Shown one piece after another: positions 25,541-37,104 of a DNA stretch of 64,000 nucleotides. The translations under genes and the position numbers were made by a program. The stretch's first letter is position 1. Every line of letters starts with the position of its first letter. Under the pieces are notes generated by a model. The model had not been told where the DNA came from, made no database searches, and saw only the letters and a program-made list of their open reading frames with translations. The stretch is from NCBI GenBank assembly GCA_021234155.1, contig JAJEKV010000025.1, forward strand, positions 13,706,283 to 13,770,282, in the 5' to 3' direction. The stretch is from Isoetes taiwanensis. Taxonomy: Eukaryota; Streptophyta; Lycopodiopsida; Isoetales; Isoetaceae.

Positions 25541-26556
25541 CGATCGATCCGAGACATCGTGATCGCCATTCTAGATCGCGCACGAAAGCATGCATGTCAT
25601 GCATGCATGGCGGGCGATGCCTGCTTTTGGTTGGGAGTTCGCTTTTCAAAGGCTCGCGATCCACGCCTCATCGGGCGCTTCCTCTCTCAAGCAGCATTCT
25701 TATTCTCTTTGAATTGTTTCTGTGCAGTGGGAGGGGCTTCTTCCCCGCTCGTTTAGCCAATTTGGCGCCTTTCATGCTATCCTTATCGCCTTTTTGGCTC
25801 GCCCCGTGATCTTCGCCCCGATCCTAGTTTGTAAGGAAGTTCTCTCGGGTAGTTCTGGGCGTGTGTTTGTTGGTTATGAGTCCCATTCTAGACCGACGAA
25901 CCGGTGACATCTGGACGCCATTCTAGAGTCGTGGGGATCTAGCATGCATGTCATGCATGCATACGCGCATGCACACATGCTCGCTTTTGGGTTGGGAGTT
26001 CGCTGCTGTGATCCACGCCTCATCGGGCGCTTTCCTCTTCTCTCGCCAGCATCTTTTATTCTCTTTGAACCCACCTCCCCTCTCTCTCGCTCATTATATT
26101 TGTACAAGTTCTGCTTATCATGTTTTTCACCCGCCGCGATGTTTTTTTTCACCGGGTGATGCTTTTCCTGCATGTTTTCTCGCTTGTTGTGTTGGTGATG
26201 TGCAGTACAAAGCTGGCGAGCTGCATTCCGCTTCGACTTCTCCATGCGGGGTTTGAGCGATTCTATGCCTTTACGCTTGTTCTGTTCTTCGCCGGGCTTA
26301 TCACTAGGTTTTTCCTCTAAAACCCGAAGCGCTGGTTTTAATCCCTGATAAGCTTTCTCGGCAGTACATCACCTAATTAATCTATTAGCATTGTATTTTT
26401 TGGGGGTCCAAATTATATAATTGATTTTCCTTATTTTTCGTGGTAGTTCGGGTGATGCGCGCTTTTACCCATCGCCCGGCCATTGTAGAAAATTTGCCGA
26501 TGAATGAGAAGCCTATCTCGGGCGCTTGTTGGTTTCTTTACAGTCCCATTCTAGGA
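25541..26556. mobile_element. D element, copy 1 (tandem dimer insertion)
   Basis: This 1.0 kb insertion is GC-richer than its surroundings and lies between aagtaat and gcatctttt of the B unit. It holds two related halves: each starts near gacgccattctaga (second half about 25,895) and ends with agtcccattctag. Both contain catgcatgtcatgcatgc and a ggttgggagttcgc block. A stem is possible near 26,298-26,358 (cttatcactagg with a matching ctgataag). No transposase is seen. Open frames of 60-120 codons overlap on both strands and are probably by chance in GC-rich DNA. Confidence 0.55.
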
Positions 26557-28029
26557 ATGCATCTTTTGGCTTGTTCTTTGATTTTGCTATGTGTTTGCAT
26601 GGCTGTTTCGTCTAACTTGCACCCTAGATTGGTTAACGCGTGAGGCATCTTTTCTAACCGGATTTTTACCATGGCAACCCCTTACATTAGTGAAATCCTC
26701 CGACAGGGGTTTCCATTTGTTTCTAACGCCTCGCCTATTTATCAGGATTTTTTATGCTTTTTGGTTGAAAATCGTAGCAGCTGTATATGTAAGCTTTTGA
26801 CCTGAATTTTTGCTTGTTGGTCCGCCATATCAAGTAAAAGTTTCCCGTGAAATTTGGCTAACGACAAGTGGCTACTGTTTTGCAATTCTAATGGTTTTTG
26901 TAATTTAGGTGGAATTTCATAATTGCACTTAATCATGGGCTAAGAAGTCCCGACGTTTTATTTATGCCAAAAACCCTATATGCAAGAAAAGAACAACCGC
27001 CATTCTTATAATGTCTCGACATGGATATACCACAAGAGTACTGTATATACATGACTCAAGATCCGGGATATATACAAGAGAATGCCATTCTATGCCAACT
27101 ATGCAATGCATCAGGGCTCTCGCAAATTAAATGCCAAGGAGGATATTCTATGACTAGGCTCAAGTAAAATATTAAATGCCAAGGAGTGATTTCCTAGCTT
27201 GTGATAAGTGTGCAAAAAGACTTCATGTAATTGTACCAAAATGAGGCATATAAATGACCAACAATATGCCTTAAATATTAAAATGCCAACTATGCAAATG
27301 TAATTAGGCTCCATTTCTATGCCAACTATGCAAATGTATCAGGCTCAGAATGTAATTAGCTCAAGTAAAATATTAAATGCCCACTTCTATGCAAAATGCG
27401 ACTAGCTCGCAAATATTAAATGCCCACTTTTAGACATGGCCACCCCGCAGGAAGAAGGCCAAGGAGGATTTTTTAGTTTGTGGATAATGCTGCAGTAAAG
27501 ACACGTGAATTACAATGCTCTATTGATCAGCCTATTGACTTAAAAACAATGCTCTATCGACTTAGGAGTGCCTTCTGGGTTACGTAAGAATGACATAGAA
27601 GGATGATACCGCTTAAGAGAGTGAACTCTGGTGTTATCAGCGAGGGCCCCTGCATAATCAAGCAAATTTGTTCCCAATATGGCCAATAATATTGCTCGGC
27701 CAAGGCTCAAACTAATAAAATGAATTCGCGTAATGCCAATTAGTAAAGATCCATTTTCATTCCTCCAGTGTTTTATGTGTTCTGGCCTCTTTATAAATAA
27801 AGCTGGGTGCAAGTGAAATGACTGGCAAGTTTCTTCGTTTCTCGCTAAAAAATACTGAAAGCTCTTAGCTGAGTGATCGAGGGCCTTCTTTAATTCCTTC
27901 TACGTGGGCGCAGCCGGAAATTGGCCGGCTAAAGACTCCAAATATAGAAAAGGTGCTCATTGTACACTATCTATTTAGGTGATGCCCCAAACATTATGCA
28001 AACCGGGTCCTACAAAGGTTAGGCATGAC

Positions 28030-28400
28030 GAATGTAGGGGCATGTTTGGCTTCAGATGGCATGTTGCCTAGATGGCATATTTGAGCCACCTTGGCATGTT
28101 AGAGCTCTTAGGTGGCATGTTGGAAGCCGCATGGCATGTTCGAGCCACCTTGGTATGCGTTGGAGCCTCCAGGCATGTTGGAACCTAAGTGGCGCACAGC
28201 TACCTTGGCACCAAGGTGTCATGTTTGAGCCGCCTTGGCATGTTTGAACCTAGGTGGCATAAGTTGGAACCCACGTGGCATGTGTGTGGAGCCATCTTGG
28301 TATGTTGGAACCTATAAGTAAGATGTTTGGAGCCACCTTGGCATGTTTGGGTCTAGGTGGCATGTTGGTGGCATGTTTGAGCCATCTTGAGGGCAACCTT
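28030..28400. repeat. Hairpin-forming minisatellite, array 3
   Basis: The monomers are in the same order as the clean array at 52,475-52,830. Differences cluster where the clean array has ctg or cag, for example gagctgcc becoming gagccgcc. Confidence 0.85.
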
Positions 28401-29754
28401 GCTACCCCTTGGTCCCCTTGGTCCCTAGTGCCTATGTTATTTCCGGTGGTAGCTTCCGACCTTGCTATGTAGGCTTATCTCTCATGGATATGCCGGAATT
28501 TTTCACATGTTGCCGGCCTTCCATGTTTAAATTTCCATAACTTCTCAAAACAGAGCAATTAGTTACTAATTTATAATCATTTATCTTCAAAGAATCGCCA
28601 TTTAATTTATTATTATCATTCACATTCACAAAAATCATAAGTAATGCATCTTTTGGCTTTGTTCCTTTGATTTTTGCTATGTGTTTGCGTATTTGTTTCT
28701 TGGTCTAACTTGCACCCGAGATTTGTTGCAATGCGGAGGCGCCCTCTTTCTAACTGAATTTTTTACCATGGCAACCCCCTTTACATTAGGGGAACCTTTG
28801 ATTAGGTTTCCATTTGTTTCTAACGCCTCGCCTAATTTATCAGTGATTTTTATGCTTTTGGTTGAAAATCGTGTAAGTATTGCATATATATATGTGTTTT
28901 GGACCTGAATTTTTGCATGTTGGTCCGCCATATCATAAAAGTTTCGTGAATTTACAATCCATTAAATGGCTAATGTTTTGCAATTAGTTGCATCTGAATG
29001 GGTTTTTTGCAATTTAGTGAATTTCGCTAATTGCACTTAATCATGGCCAAGAACTCCCGAATCAGCTCTTTATTTATGCCAAAGAACCCCTATATGCAAT
29101 GAAAAGAACAAACTCCGCCATTCTTATAAAACAGAAATGCCCTGGGCTTGCTTTCATTGCCTTATAAAATTTTTCAAAGAAGATTCGTAAATGAAATGCA
29201 TAGTTCTCAAGCACCAAATAAACTCGAAAGCAATAGATGCATATGTGGTGTCTTGTGCCAAAGAAATGCTATTTGTGTCTAAATCCAAACTTTTATCATG
29301 TACGCTTGTTGTCTCAATTGCTTTGCCATTCTAATGGTATAGAATGCCAACTATGCAAATGCATCAGGGCTCAAGAACATAAAATGCCCAAGGAGGATTT
29401 CCTAGCTTTGTGCAGAAAAGACTTTAAGTAATTGCGCTCAAAATGAGGCATATAAATGACCTCAACAATATGCTCTCAGAAATATTAAATGCCAACTATG
29501 CAATGCATCAGGGTTCGCAATTGCACTAGGCAGACTAGGCTCTGCAAATATTAAATGCCTACTTCTATGCAAATGCACTAGGCTCGCAGTCATTAAATGC
29601 CCACTTTTAGACATGGCCACCCTGCAGGAAGAAGGCCAAGGAGGATTTTTAGCTTGTGATATGCGGCAAAAAAGACACGGAATTACAATCATGCTCTAAG
29701 TATCACTCCGCCTATTGACTTAAAATAATGCTCTATTGACTTAGGAGTGCCTCT

Positions 29755-30114
29755 ATACCCTTCAAAGTTGCCCAAAGATATGATCAACCGACGCTTATGT
29801 CAGCTGGTCAAAGCCTCGCTACCAAGCATGTGACATTGAGCACGCATCCAGACGGATGGTGGATCATACCTTCGTGAGGTCATGGACATGCGAGATCGTA
29901 CGCATGCCTTTCGCACGATTGGATACGCATATACACATTTATTTCATGATGATGTATACTTGTGCCAGCTTTGACAAAGACTTTATTACTCTAAACCCTT
30001 CGGGCGGGGGTTTTAACCCTGACAAGTATTAAGTTTGTTAAGTACCCTTCGGGTCCCATAGGCCGCATTGGTCTCAGTGATCTATAAAAAACTATTCTAT
30101 TCTATTCTATTCTA
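29755..30114. mobile_element. S element, copy 2
   Basis: This 360-bp copy is collinear with 24,172-24,535. It has the same start (tatacccttcaaag) and the same ATTCT tail, in the same position of a B unit. It was copied with its host unit rather than inserted independently. Confidence 0.5.
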
Positions 30115-30559
30115 GGTTACGTAAGAATGACATAGAAGGATGACAAATGGGGTTTAAGAGAGTGAACTCATGCTATCACAGGGCCCCTGTGACACCGCTA
30201 AATTTGTTTCCAATATGGCCAATATTGCTCACCAAGGTTTCCAAACTAATAAAATGACCAAGTGTAATTTAATTATGCAAAGATCCATTTCTGTCCTCCA
30301 TAAGCCATGTTCATCCTCCAACAACAAAGCGCCGTAAGTAAGAAAATGACTCTATGGAAGTTTCTTCTGCCGGTTAAAATACTCTTAATGAGTGAACGAG
30401 GCCTCTAATCTCTTCACATGGGCGCAATGAAGGCTCTATTAAAGACCAAATATTGTAAAAGAAGGTGTCGACAAAGACTATCTACAAAGAAAAAGGATGC
30501 CCCAGGAACGCTATGCAAACCGGGGTCCTACAAAGTCTTAGGCAGTGGATTTAATGTAG

Positions 30560-30895
30560 GGGCATGTTGAGCCTAGGTGGCATGTCAAGTTTCAGATGGT
30601 GAAGGTTTGAGCCACCTTGCATGTTATTTCAGGTGGCATGTTGAGGCCTATGGTATGCTCTGAGCCACCTTGGCATGTTGGTTTTGGTGGCATGTTGAAC
30701 CTAAGTGGCGTGCTTGGGCCACCTTGGCGTTCTCGCTGTCATGTTTGAGTCAGCTTCTGGCATGTTGGAACCCACGCGGGTATGTGTGAGCCTTCTTGGC
30801 ATGTTGAACCCATGCGCATGTTTGGAGCTACCTTGGCATGTTTGGCCTAGGTGGCATGTTGGTGGCATGTTTGAGCTATCCTTGAGGGCAACCTT
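30560..30895. repeat. Hairpin-forming minisatellite, array 4
   Basis: This array has the same monomer order as the others, with several monomers shortened by small deletions. Confidence 0.85.
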
Positions 30896-31130
30896 TGCTA
30901 CCCCTGGCCTTGGTCCCTATAGTGCCATGTTGCCTCGTAGCTTCCCGACCATATGTAGGCTTATCTCAAGTATGATATACCGGAATTTTTTCATGTTGTC
31001 AGCCTCCATGGCTAAATTTCCATAATCTTTCGGAACAGAGTAATTAGTTAATAATTTATAATCATTTATCTTCAAAGAATCAAGCATTTAATTCTATTAT
31101 TATTATTCATATTCAAAAATCATAAGTAAT

Positions 31131-32165
31131 CGTGACGATCCGGTGACACATCAGACGCCATTCTCCTAGACGCGACGAGCATGCATGTCATGCACGCATG
31201 GCGCATGCTCGCTTTTGGTTGGGAGTTCGCCAGCGCCAAGCTTCAGATTCACGCCCCATCTGCCTTTCCTCTTCTCCTCGCCAGCATCTTATTCTTCTTT
31301 GAATTGTTTCCGTGCGCAGGAGTGGGCTTTTCCTCGCCGGGTTTAGCTAATTTGGCGCCTCTTTCATGCTATCCTTATCGGCCTTCGCCCCTCGCCCCCG
31401 GTGACCTTCGCCCCCTCGATCCTGGGGCCAGGCGAAGTTCTCTCGTAGTCGGGCGGTTTGTTGGTTAAGCAGTCCCATTCTAGACCCATCGTATCCGAAA
31501 GACATCTGACGCCATTCTAGAATGGACGCAGCATGCATGTCATGCATGCACGCGGCGCACATGCTCTGCTTTGGGTTGGGAGTTCGCTTTTTCAGCGCTG
31601 CTTTCTCAGATCCACGCCTCATCGGGCGCTTTCCTCTTCTCTCAAATAGACTTTTATTCTCTTTGTTCCACCTCTTCTCGCTCATTATATTTTGTACAAG
31701 TTCTCGCTTTTATCATGTTTTTCACCCGCTGGTGATGCTTTTTCCACCCGCTGGGTGATGCTTTTCCTCGCATGTTTTCTCGCTTGTTGTTGGTGATGTG
31801 CGTATTGTGTTGGCGAAGCAAGACTGCTTCACTTCTCCATGCGGGGTTTTTGGGAGCATTCTATGCCTTATTTTTCTGTTTAAGCCCCTCTTTGCCGAAG
31901 GCTTATCACTAGGGTTTTCCTCTAAAACCCGAAGGGCTGGGTTTTTAATCCCAAGTGATAAGCTTTCTAAGCAGTACATCACCCACTCATCTATTAGCAT
32001 TGTATTTTTGGGGTCCAAATTATATAATTGATTTTCTTTATTTTTCGTGGTAGTTCAGAGTAAAAGCGCTACCGCATCGTCCGGGCCATTGTGGTGAAAA
32101 ATTTGCTGAGATGAATGAGAAGCCTATCTCGGCGGTTTGTTGGTTTCATGAAGTCCCATTCTAGA
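31131..32165. mobile_element. D element, copy 2
   Basis: This is collinear with 25,541-26,556 and has the same dimeric structure; the second half begins at about 31,480. The stem near 31,898-31,962 is clearer here: gcttatcactaggg pairs with a later segment ending aagtgataagc. The right end agtcccattctaga runs straight into the B sequence atgcatctttt. Confidence 0.55.
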
Positions 32166-33609
32166 ATGCATCTTTTGGCTTTGTTCTTTGATTTCTGCTA
32201 TGTGTTTGCATATTTGTTTTGGTCTAACTTTGCACCTCGAGATTTGTTGCACGCGGAGGCATCTTTTCTAACTGATTTTTACTATAGCAACCTCTACATT
32301 AGTGGAACCTCTCATTAGGTTTCCATTTGTTTCTAACGCCTCGGGTTTACACGTGGATTTTTATGCTTTTTGTGTTGAAAAATCGTGAAGTATCAGATAT
32401 GTAAAGCTTTGGACCTGAATTTTGCTTGTTGGATTCAGCTTGGTATCAAGTAAAAGTTTCAGGAAATTTGGCTAACGACAAGTGGCTAATGTTTTGGTAA
32501 TTCTAATGGTTTTTGTAATTTAGGTAATTTCTTCTTAATTGCACTTCTAATCATGGCCAAGAAGTCCTCGATCAGCCTTATTTATGCCAAAACCCCTATA
32601 TGCAAGAAAGAACAAACCGCCATTCTTATAATGTCCGACATGGATATACCCACAAATATACTCTGGCTATAACATGACGGCATCCGATATATACAAGAGA
32701 AGCTATCTCTATGCCAACTATGCAAATGCACTAGGGCTCTCAAATATTAAATGCCAAGGAGGATATTCTATGACTAGGGCTCGCGAAATATTAAATGCCA
32801 AGGAGATTTCCTAAATTGTGATATGTGCAAAGATCATAATTGCAGCCCAAAATGAGGCATAAATGACCAACAATATGCTCTCAAGAAATATTAAATGCCA
32901 ACTATGCATCGCATCAGGCTCCATTTCTATGCCAACTATGCAAATGCATCAGGCTCACATCGCATCAGGCTCGCAAATATTAAATGCCTACTTCTATGCA
33001 AATGTAATTAGGCTCGCAAAATACAAATGCCCACTTCTTTGTGACATGGCCACCCTGCAGAAGAAGGCCATGAGGATTTTAGCTTGTGATACTGCGCGTA
33101 AAGACACGGAGAATTATAATGCTCTATTGACTCTATTATTCTAAAACAATGCTCTATTGACTTAGGAGTGCCTCAAGTTACGTATTGAATGACATAGAGG
33201 CTGATGATAAATTGCTTAAGAGAGGAACTCTGGCGCTATCGCCAGGGCCCCCAGAATCGCTAAATTTGTTCCCAATATGGCCAATATTGCTCGGGCCGTT
33301 TCAAACTACTAAATGAATTGTAGAAATGCTAATTATGCAAAGATTCATTTCGTCTTCCTCCATAAGCCATGCGTTCGACCCTCCAACAAAGCCAAGTAAG
33401 AAAATGACTCTATGGAAGTTTCTTCAAGCCGCTAAAATATTGAGCTCTTAATGAGTGAACGTGAGGCCTTCTAATCTCTTCACATGTATGAATGAATGTC
33501 GCATAAAGACTAAATACGTAAAAGAAGGTGTCGCATAAAGACTATTCCATAAGAAAAAAGAGAGTTCTCAACGTTATGCAACCGGGTCCTACAGTCTTTG
33601 TATGTGATT

Positions 33610-35483
33610 TAATGTAGGGGCACAAGCTGGAGCCTAGGGGTGGCATGTTGGAGCCTGTGATGGCATGTTTTGGAGCTACCTTGGCATGTTAGAGCCTAGG
33701 GTGGCATGTTGGAGGTCACATGGTATGTTTGGAGCCACCTTGGCATGTTGGAGCCTCGTGGCATGTTGGAACCTAAGTGGCGTGCTTGGGGCCACCTTGG
33801 CAACAAGCGTGTCATGTTTGGAGTCAGCTCTTGGCATGTTGGAACCCACTGGCATGTGTGAGCCTCTCTTGGCATGTTGGAACCCATGCGGTGATGTTTG
33901 AGCCACCTTGGCATGTTTGGGCTTATAGGTGCTGTTGGTGGCATGTTTACCACCTGAGGGCAACCCATACCCCTTGGCCCCTCGTCCCTAGCGCCATGTT
34001 GCCTCCCCGTAGCTTCGACCTTGCTATGTAGGCTTATCTCTCATATGATATGCTGGAATTTTTTCACATGTTGCTGCCTCCATGGCTAAATTTCCATAAC
34101 TTCTAAACAGAGCAATTAGTTACTAATTTATAATCATTTATCTTCGTAAAGCAATCGCCATTTACCTGTTGCTTATCATTCTATCTGTAAAAATCATAAG
34201 CAATGCATCTTTTTGGCTTTGTTCTTTTGATTTTTGCTATGTGTTTGCATATTTGTTTCTTGGTCTAACTTTGCACTCCGAGATTTGCTGCATCGCATGC
34301 CTTTTCTAACCGGATTTTTTACTACGGCAACCTCCTTACATTACTTGAACCTCCGGGATAGGTTTCCATTTGTAATTTAGGTGGAATTTCTCGCTTAATT
34401 ACCCTAATCATGGCCAAGAAGTCCTGATCAGCCTTTATTTATGCTAAAAACCCTATATGCAAGAAAAAGAATAACCTAATTCTTATAAATGTAAAATGTC
34501 CCGCTTGTTTTTGCTTGTCTTATAAAAATTTTTCAAAGGAGATCTCAGAATGAAATGCATAGTTTACGCAGCATCTCATACAAACTCGAGCAATAGATGC
34601 ATATGCGGAAGTCTTGGTGCGAAATGCTATCGCAGTCTAAATCCAAACTTTTATCATGTACCTGCTGTCGCTCCTCAACACGGCTTGCCATTCTCATGTA
34701 TAGAATGCCAACTATGCAAATGCAACTAGACTAGGGCTCGCAAATATTAAATGCCAAGGAGGATTTTCTAGCTTGTGATAAGCGTGCAGAAAGATTCTGC
34801 TAATTATGGCCCAAAATGAGGCATAAATGACCAACAATATGCTCAGAAATATTAAATGCCAACTATGCAATGCATCAGCTCTCATGAATGCATTGAAGTG
34901 CATTCTTTAGGGCTCAAGAATATTAAATGCCCACTTTATGCAGGTAATGTAATTAGGCTCTCGCAAATATTAAATGCCCACTTTTAGACATGGGCTACCT
35001 CAGAGAGGAAGAAGGCCAAAGAGGATTTTTTAGCTTTTGTGATACGCTGCGTAAAGACACGGAATTACAATGATCTATTGACTCACTATTGACTTAAAAA
35101 CAATGCCTATTGACTTAGGAGTGCATCTAAGCATGTAAGAATGACATAGAAGGATGACAAATGGGCTTAAGAGAGTGAACTTCATGCTATCGCGAGGCCT
35201 GCATAATCCGCTAAATTTGTTCCTAATATGGCCAATATTAATTACCGCTGCTCAAACTAATAAAATGAATCTCGCACGTTAATTATGCAAAGATCCATTT
35301 CTGTCCTCCAAGGCCATGCGTTCTACCTTATAACAAAGCGCCGTAAGTAAGAAAATGACTTATGGAAGCTTCTTTCAAGTCAAGCAAACACTGGAAGCTC
35401 TTAATTTCAGAGTGATCGTGAGGCCTCTAATCTCTTCAATGCGGGCTTAATGAATGCCCATTAAAGACCAAATATAGAATATG
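33610..35483. repeat. B unit 5 (no S, no D)
   Basis: The minisatellite is at 33,620-33,960. The unit has neither insertion and an internal deletion at about 34,370, where the segment from ccatttgttt to tttaggtgg is shortened. It is cut off at 35,483 by element I copy 3, within the segment that would lead to the next minisatellite. Confidence 0.8.
33620..33960. repeat. Hairpin-forming minisatellite, array 5
   Basis: This has the same monomer series as the other arrays. Apparent 80-95 codon frames on both strands arise from the roughly 20-bp period. Confidence 0.85.
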
Positions 35484-36836
35484 TAGCATAATAACAAAAG
35501 GGTTTTCTTTGTGTTTTTGTACGCTTTTCACTAAGGTTTTCCTATGATTTCGTGATGTATCTCAAATGGATGTACTTAATGCACATCTAGAGTGTGCACT
35601 TACTTTCCTCGAGCCATTGATTTTAGCCCTTTTTTCAATGGTCAACAACCAATGGCTCTACAAATAAAAGCTCCTTTTGTATGCGGTGGTATAATGGTCA
35701 ATAACCAATGGCTCACAACAAAGCCCTCTTTTTGTGTGTGTGGTATAATGGGCACATGAAGGGCTTGAAGGGCGATGTTGTGCAAGCTTCCCCACCTGCT
35801 AAATACACATTTCTTATCATAACAAGGATCCAGAGCTTGCTTTAGATGATTTTTATTATGTTTGGAAAGTTTCTTCCTAGATCGCTTTTGATAGTGTATG
35901 ATATGGATATGTTTGTTAAGTTATCTATGCTAAACAAATACAATTTCGCAAATACGGTTTGCAGGCTTTCACATCCTACCACCATTAATGTGATTGCACT
36001 ATTGGGCCGAATTTGTTGCCGTAAAAATTACTACGCATTTTAGATTTGAGGCGCTTTTATTAAGCAAATTCCAAGGCTTCTAGATCTTTGTGCTAACAAG
36101 GTAAAAGTTTCCTCTACTCTTGGCTTCTCACCACAAGAATCCAGAGGCCAAAGGTCACTGCTTAAATTCCGGGGCTTGAAAATGTTTGTGTATGGGCGCT
36201 GCAAACTCTTTACCACTTTCGCATAATGATCAATCCGCCTATCTTTATTGTAACTTTTACTTCTCTTATGTTCTATTTGTTTTATTGTGATGAAATCTCA
36301 AAAAGTTACAGTATTTAGAAAGCCTCAAATGAATTTCTAGTTTTTTTCTCGTTTGAATTCTAAAATTTTTGTCACAATCGGGATGTCCCTAAGGCCCCTG
36401 GCGGCCAAAAAATTTTTTTGCAACACAAACCATTAACATCCAAATATATAAAATTAAATCCCCTTAACATATCAATTAACATTATTAATTATTGATTATT
36501 AACAACCAACACATAACTACCATTGACATTAATTAATGCCAACCATTAGGTCCAACACATTTAAATTAAAATCCCTTAAACCCCTTTTGGTTTGGGTGCA
36601 TATTCACACGGGGTGACGTAGGGCGAAATGGTGAGCCCTCATAATTGTATTTGCACGCATAAAATCAAGACCATATAGTATTCCGCTTGAAATCTTATAG
36701 TATGGCGTAATCTTGTTATACAAGATAGCAAATTTTGTACTGCATACCCCACAAACGGTGAACTTTACGCATGGTAGATTAAGAAATAAGGTGTGAATAT
36801 GCCTATCCAATGTACTCGCTAGTTCTGTGAGTCACC
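35484..36836. mobile_element. Element I, copy 3, with a different middle
   Basis: The left end (tagcataataac, ttgtacgcttttcac) and right end (caagatagcaaattttg, catgcccatcc-like, ctgtgagt) match copies 1 and 2. The middle (35,690-36,360) is unrelated to theirs and contains a doubled aataaccaatggctcacaac-like block. Shared ends with different contents are typical of elements that pick up foreign segments. It is inserted in B sequence rather than in exon 3, so it is an independent insertion. Its right end runs into the inverted repeat at 36,441-36,995. Confidence 0.5.
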
Positions 36837-36995
36837 CCCGCGTGAATATGCACCCAAACCAAAGGGGTTTAAGGGGATTTTAATTTAAATGCTTGGACCT
36901 AATGGTTGTGTTAATTAATGTCAATGGTAGTTATGTGTTGGTTGTTAATGTCCATGGTTGTTATGTGTTGGGGGATTTAATTTTATATGTTGGCT
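36441..36995. repeat. Large inverted repeat (foldback)
   Basis: The left arm (36,441-36,617) and right arm (36,831-36,995) are reverse complements over about 165-175 bp with a few mismatches and one gap, and are separated by 213 bp. Shared words include ggtttgggtgcatattcac, whose complement starts the right arm as gtgaatatgcacccaaacc. Part of the arm sequence also occurs once near the right end of element I copies 1 and 2. Transcribed, it would form a long hairpin, a possible small-RNA source; this is inference. Confidence 0.85.
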
Positions 36996-37004
36996 GCCCA
37001 TTAA

Positions 37005-37104
37005 AAAAAGAGATGCCCTCTAACTATGCAACCGGGTCCTACAAAGTGTTAGGGCAGATTTAATGTGGGGCATGCTTGAGCTCTAGATGGTACGTTGGAG
37101 CCTA
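37005..37104. repeat. Start of B unit 6, cut by the CACTA-like element
   Basis: This 100-bp piece carries the gatgccctctaac block, the atttaatgt-gggcatg lead-in and the first minisatellite monomers, ending ttggagccta. It continues exactly at 41,848 on the far side of the inserted element. Confidence 0.85.

Larger units (their letters stand above)
24960..28025. repeat. B unit 2 (with D insertion)
   Basis: This has the same order as B1, with the minisatellite at 24,966-25,290. It carries the D insertion at 25,541-26,556 and lacks S. At 27,010-27,100 an extra segment with catggatatacc occurs, shared only with B4 (32,640-32,690). There is no intact gene, and short indels are frequent. Confidence 0.8.
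28030..30550. repeat. B unit 3 (with S insertion)
   Basis: This is the second copy of the B1 type. It has the minisatellite at 28,030-28,400 and S at 29,755-30,114, with D absent. The distance from the B1 array to this one is about 5.56 kb, equal to the B2-to-B4 distance, which marks B1+B2 and B3+B4 as two copies of a dimer. Confidence 0.8.
30555..33605. repeat. B unit 4 (with D insertion)
   Basis: This is the second copy of the B2 type. It has the minisatellite at 30,560-30,895 and D at 31,131-32,165, without S. The 32,640-32,690 extra segment is shared with B2 only. It contains no intact gene. Confidence 0.8.

Noticed and set aside
25920-25985. catgcatgtcatgcatgc as an operator or RY element
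   Set aside because: RY (CATGCATG) motifs occur in seed-gene promoters, but here they lie inside a duplicated insertion with no gene next to it.
25541-26556. Open frames of 60-123 codons in the GC-rich D insertion as genes
   Set aside because: They overlap on both strands, are not kept in frame in the second copy at 31,131-32,165, and show no motif.
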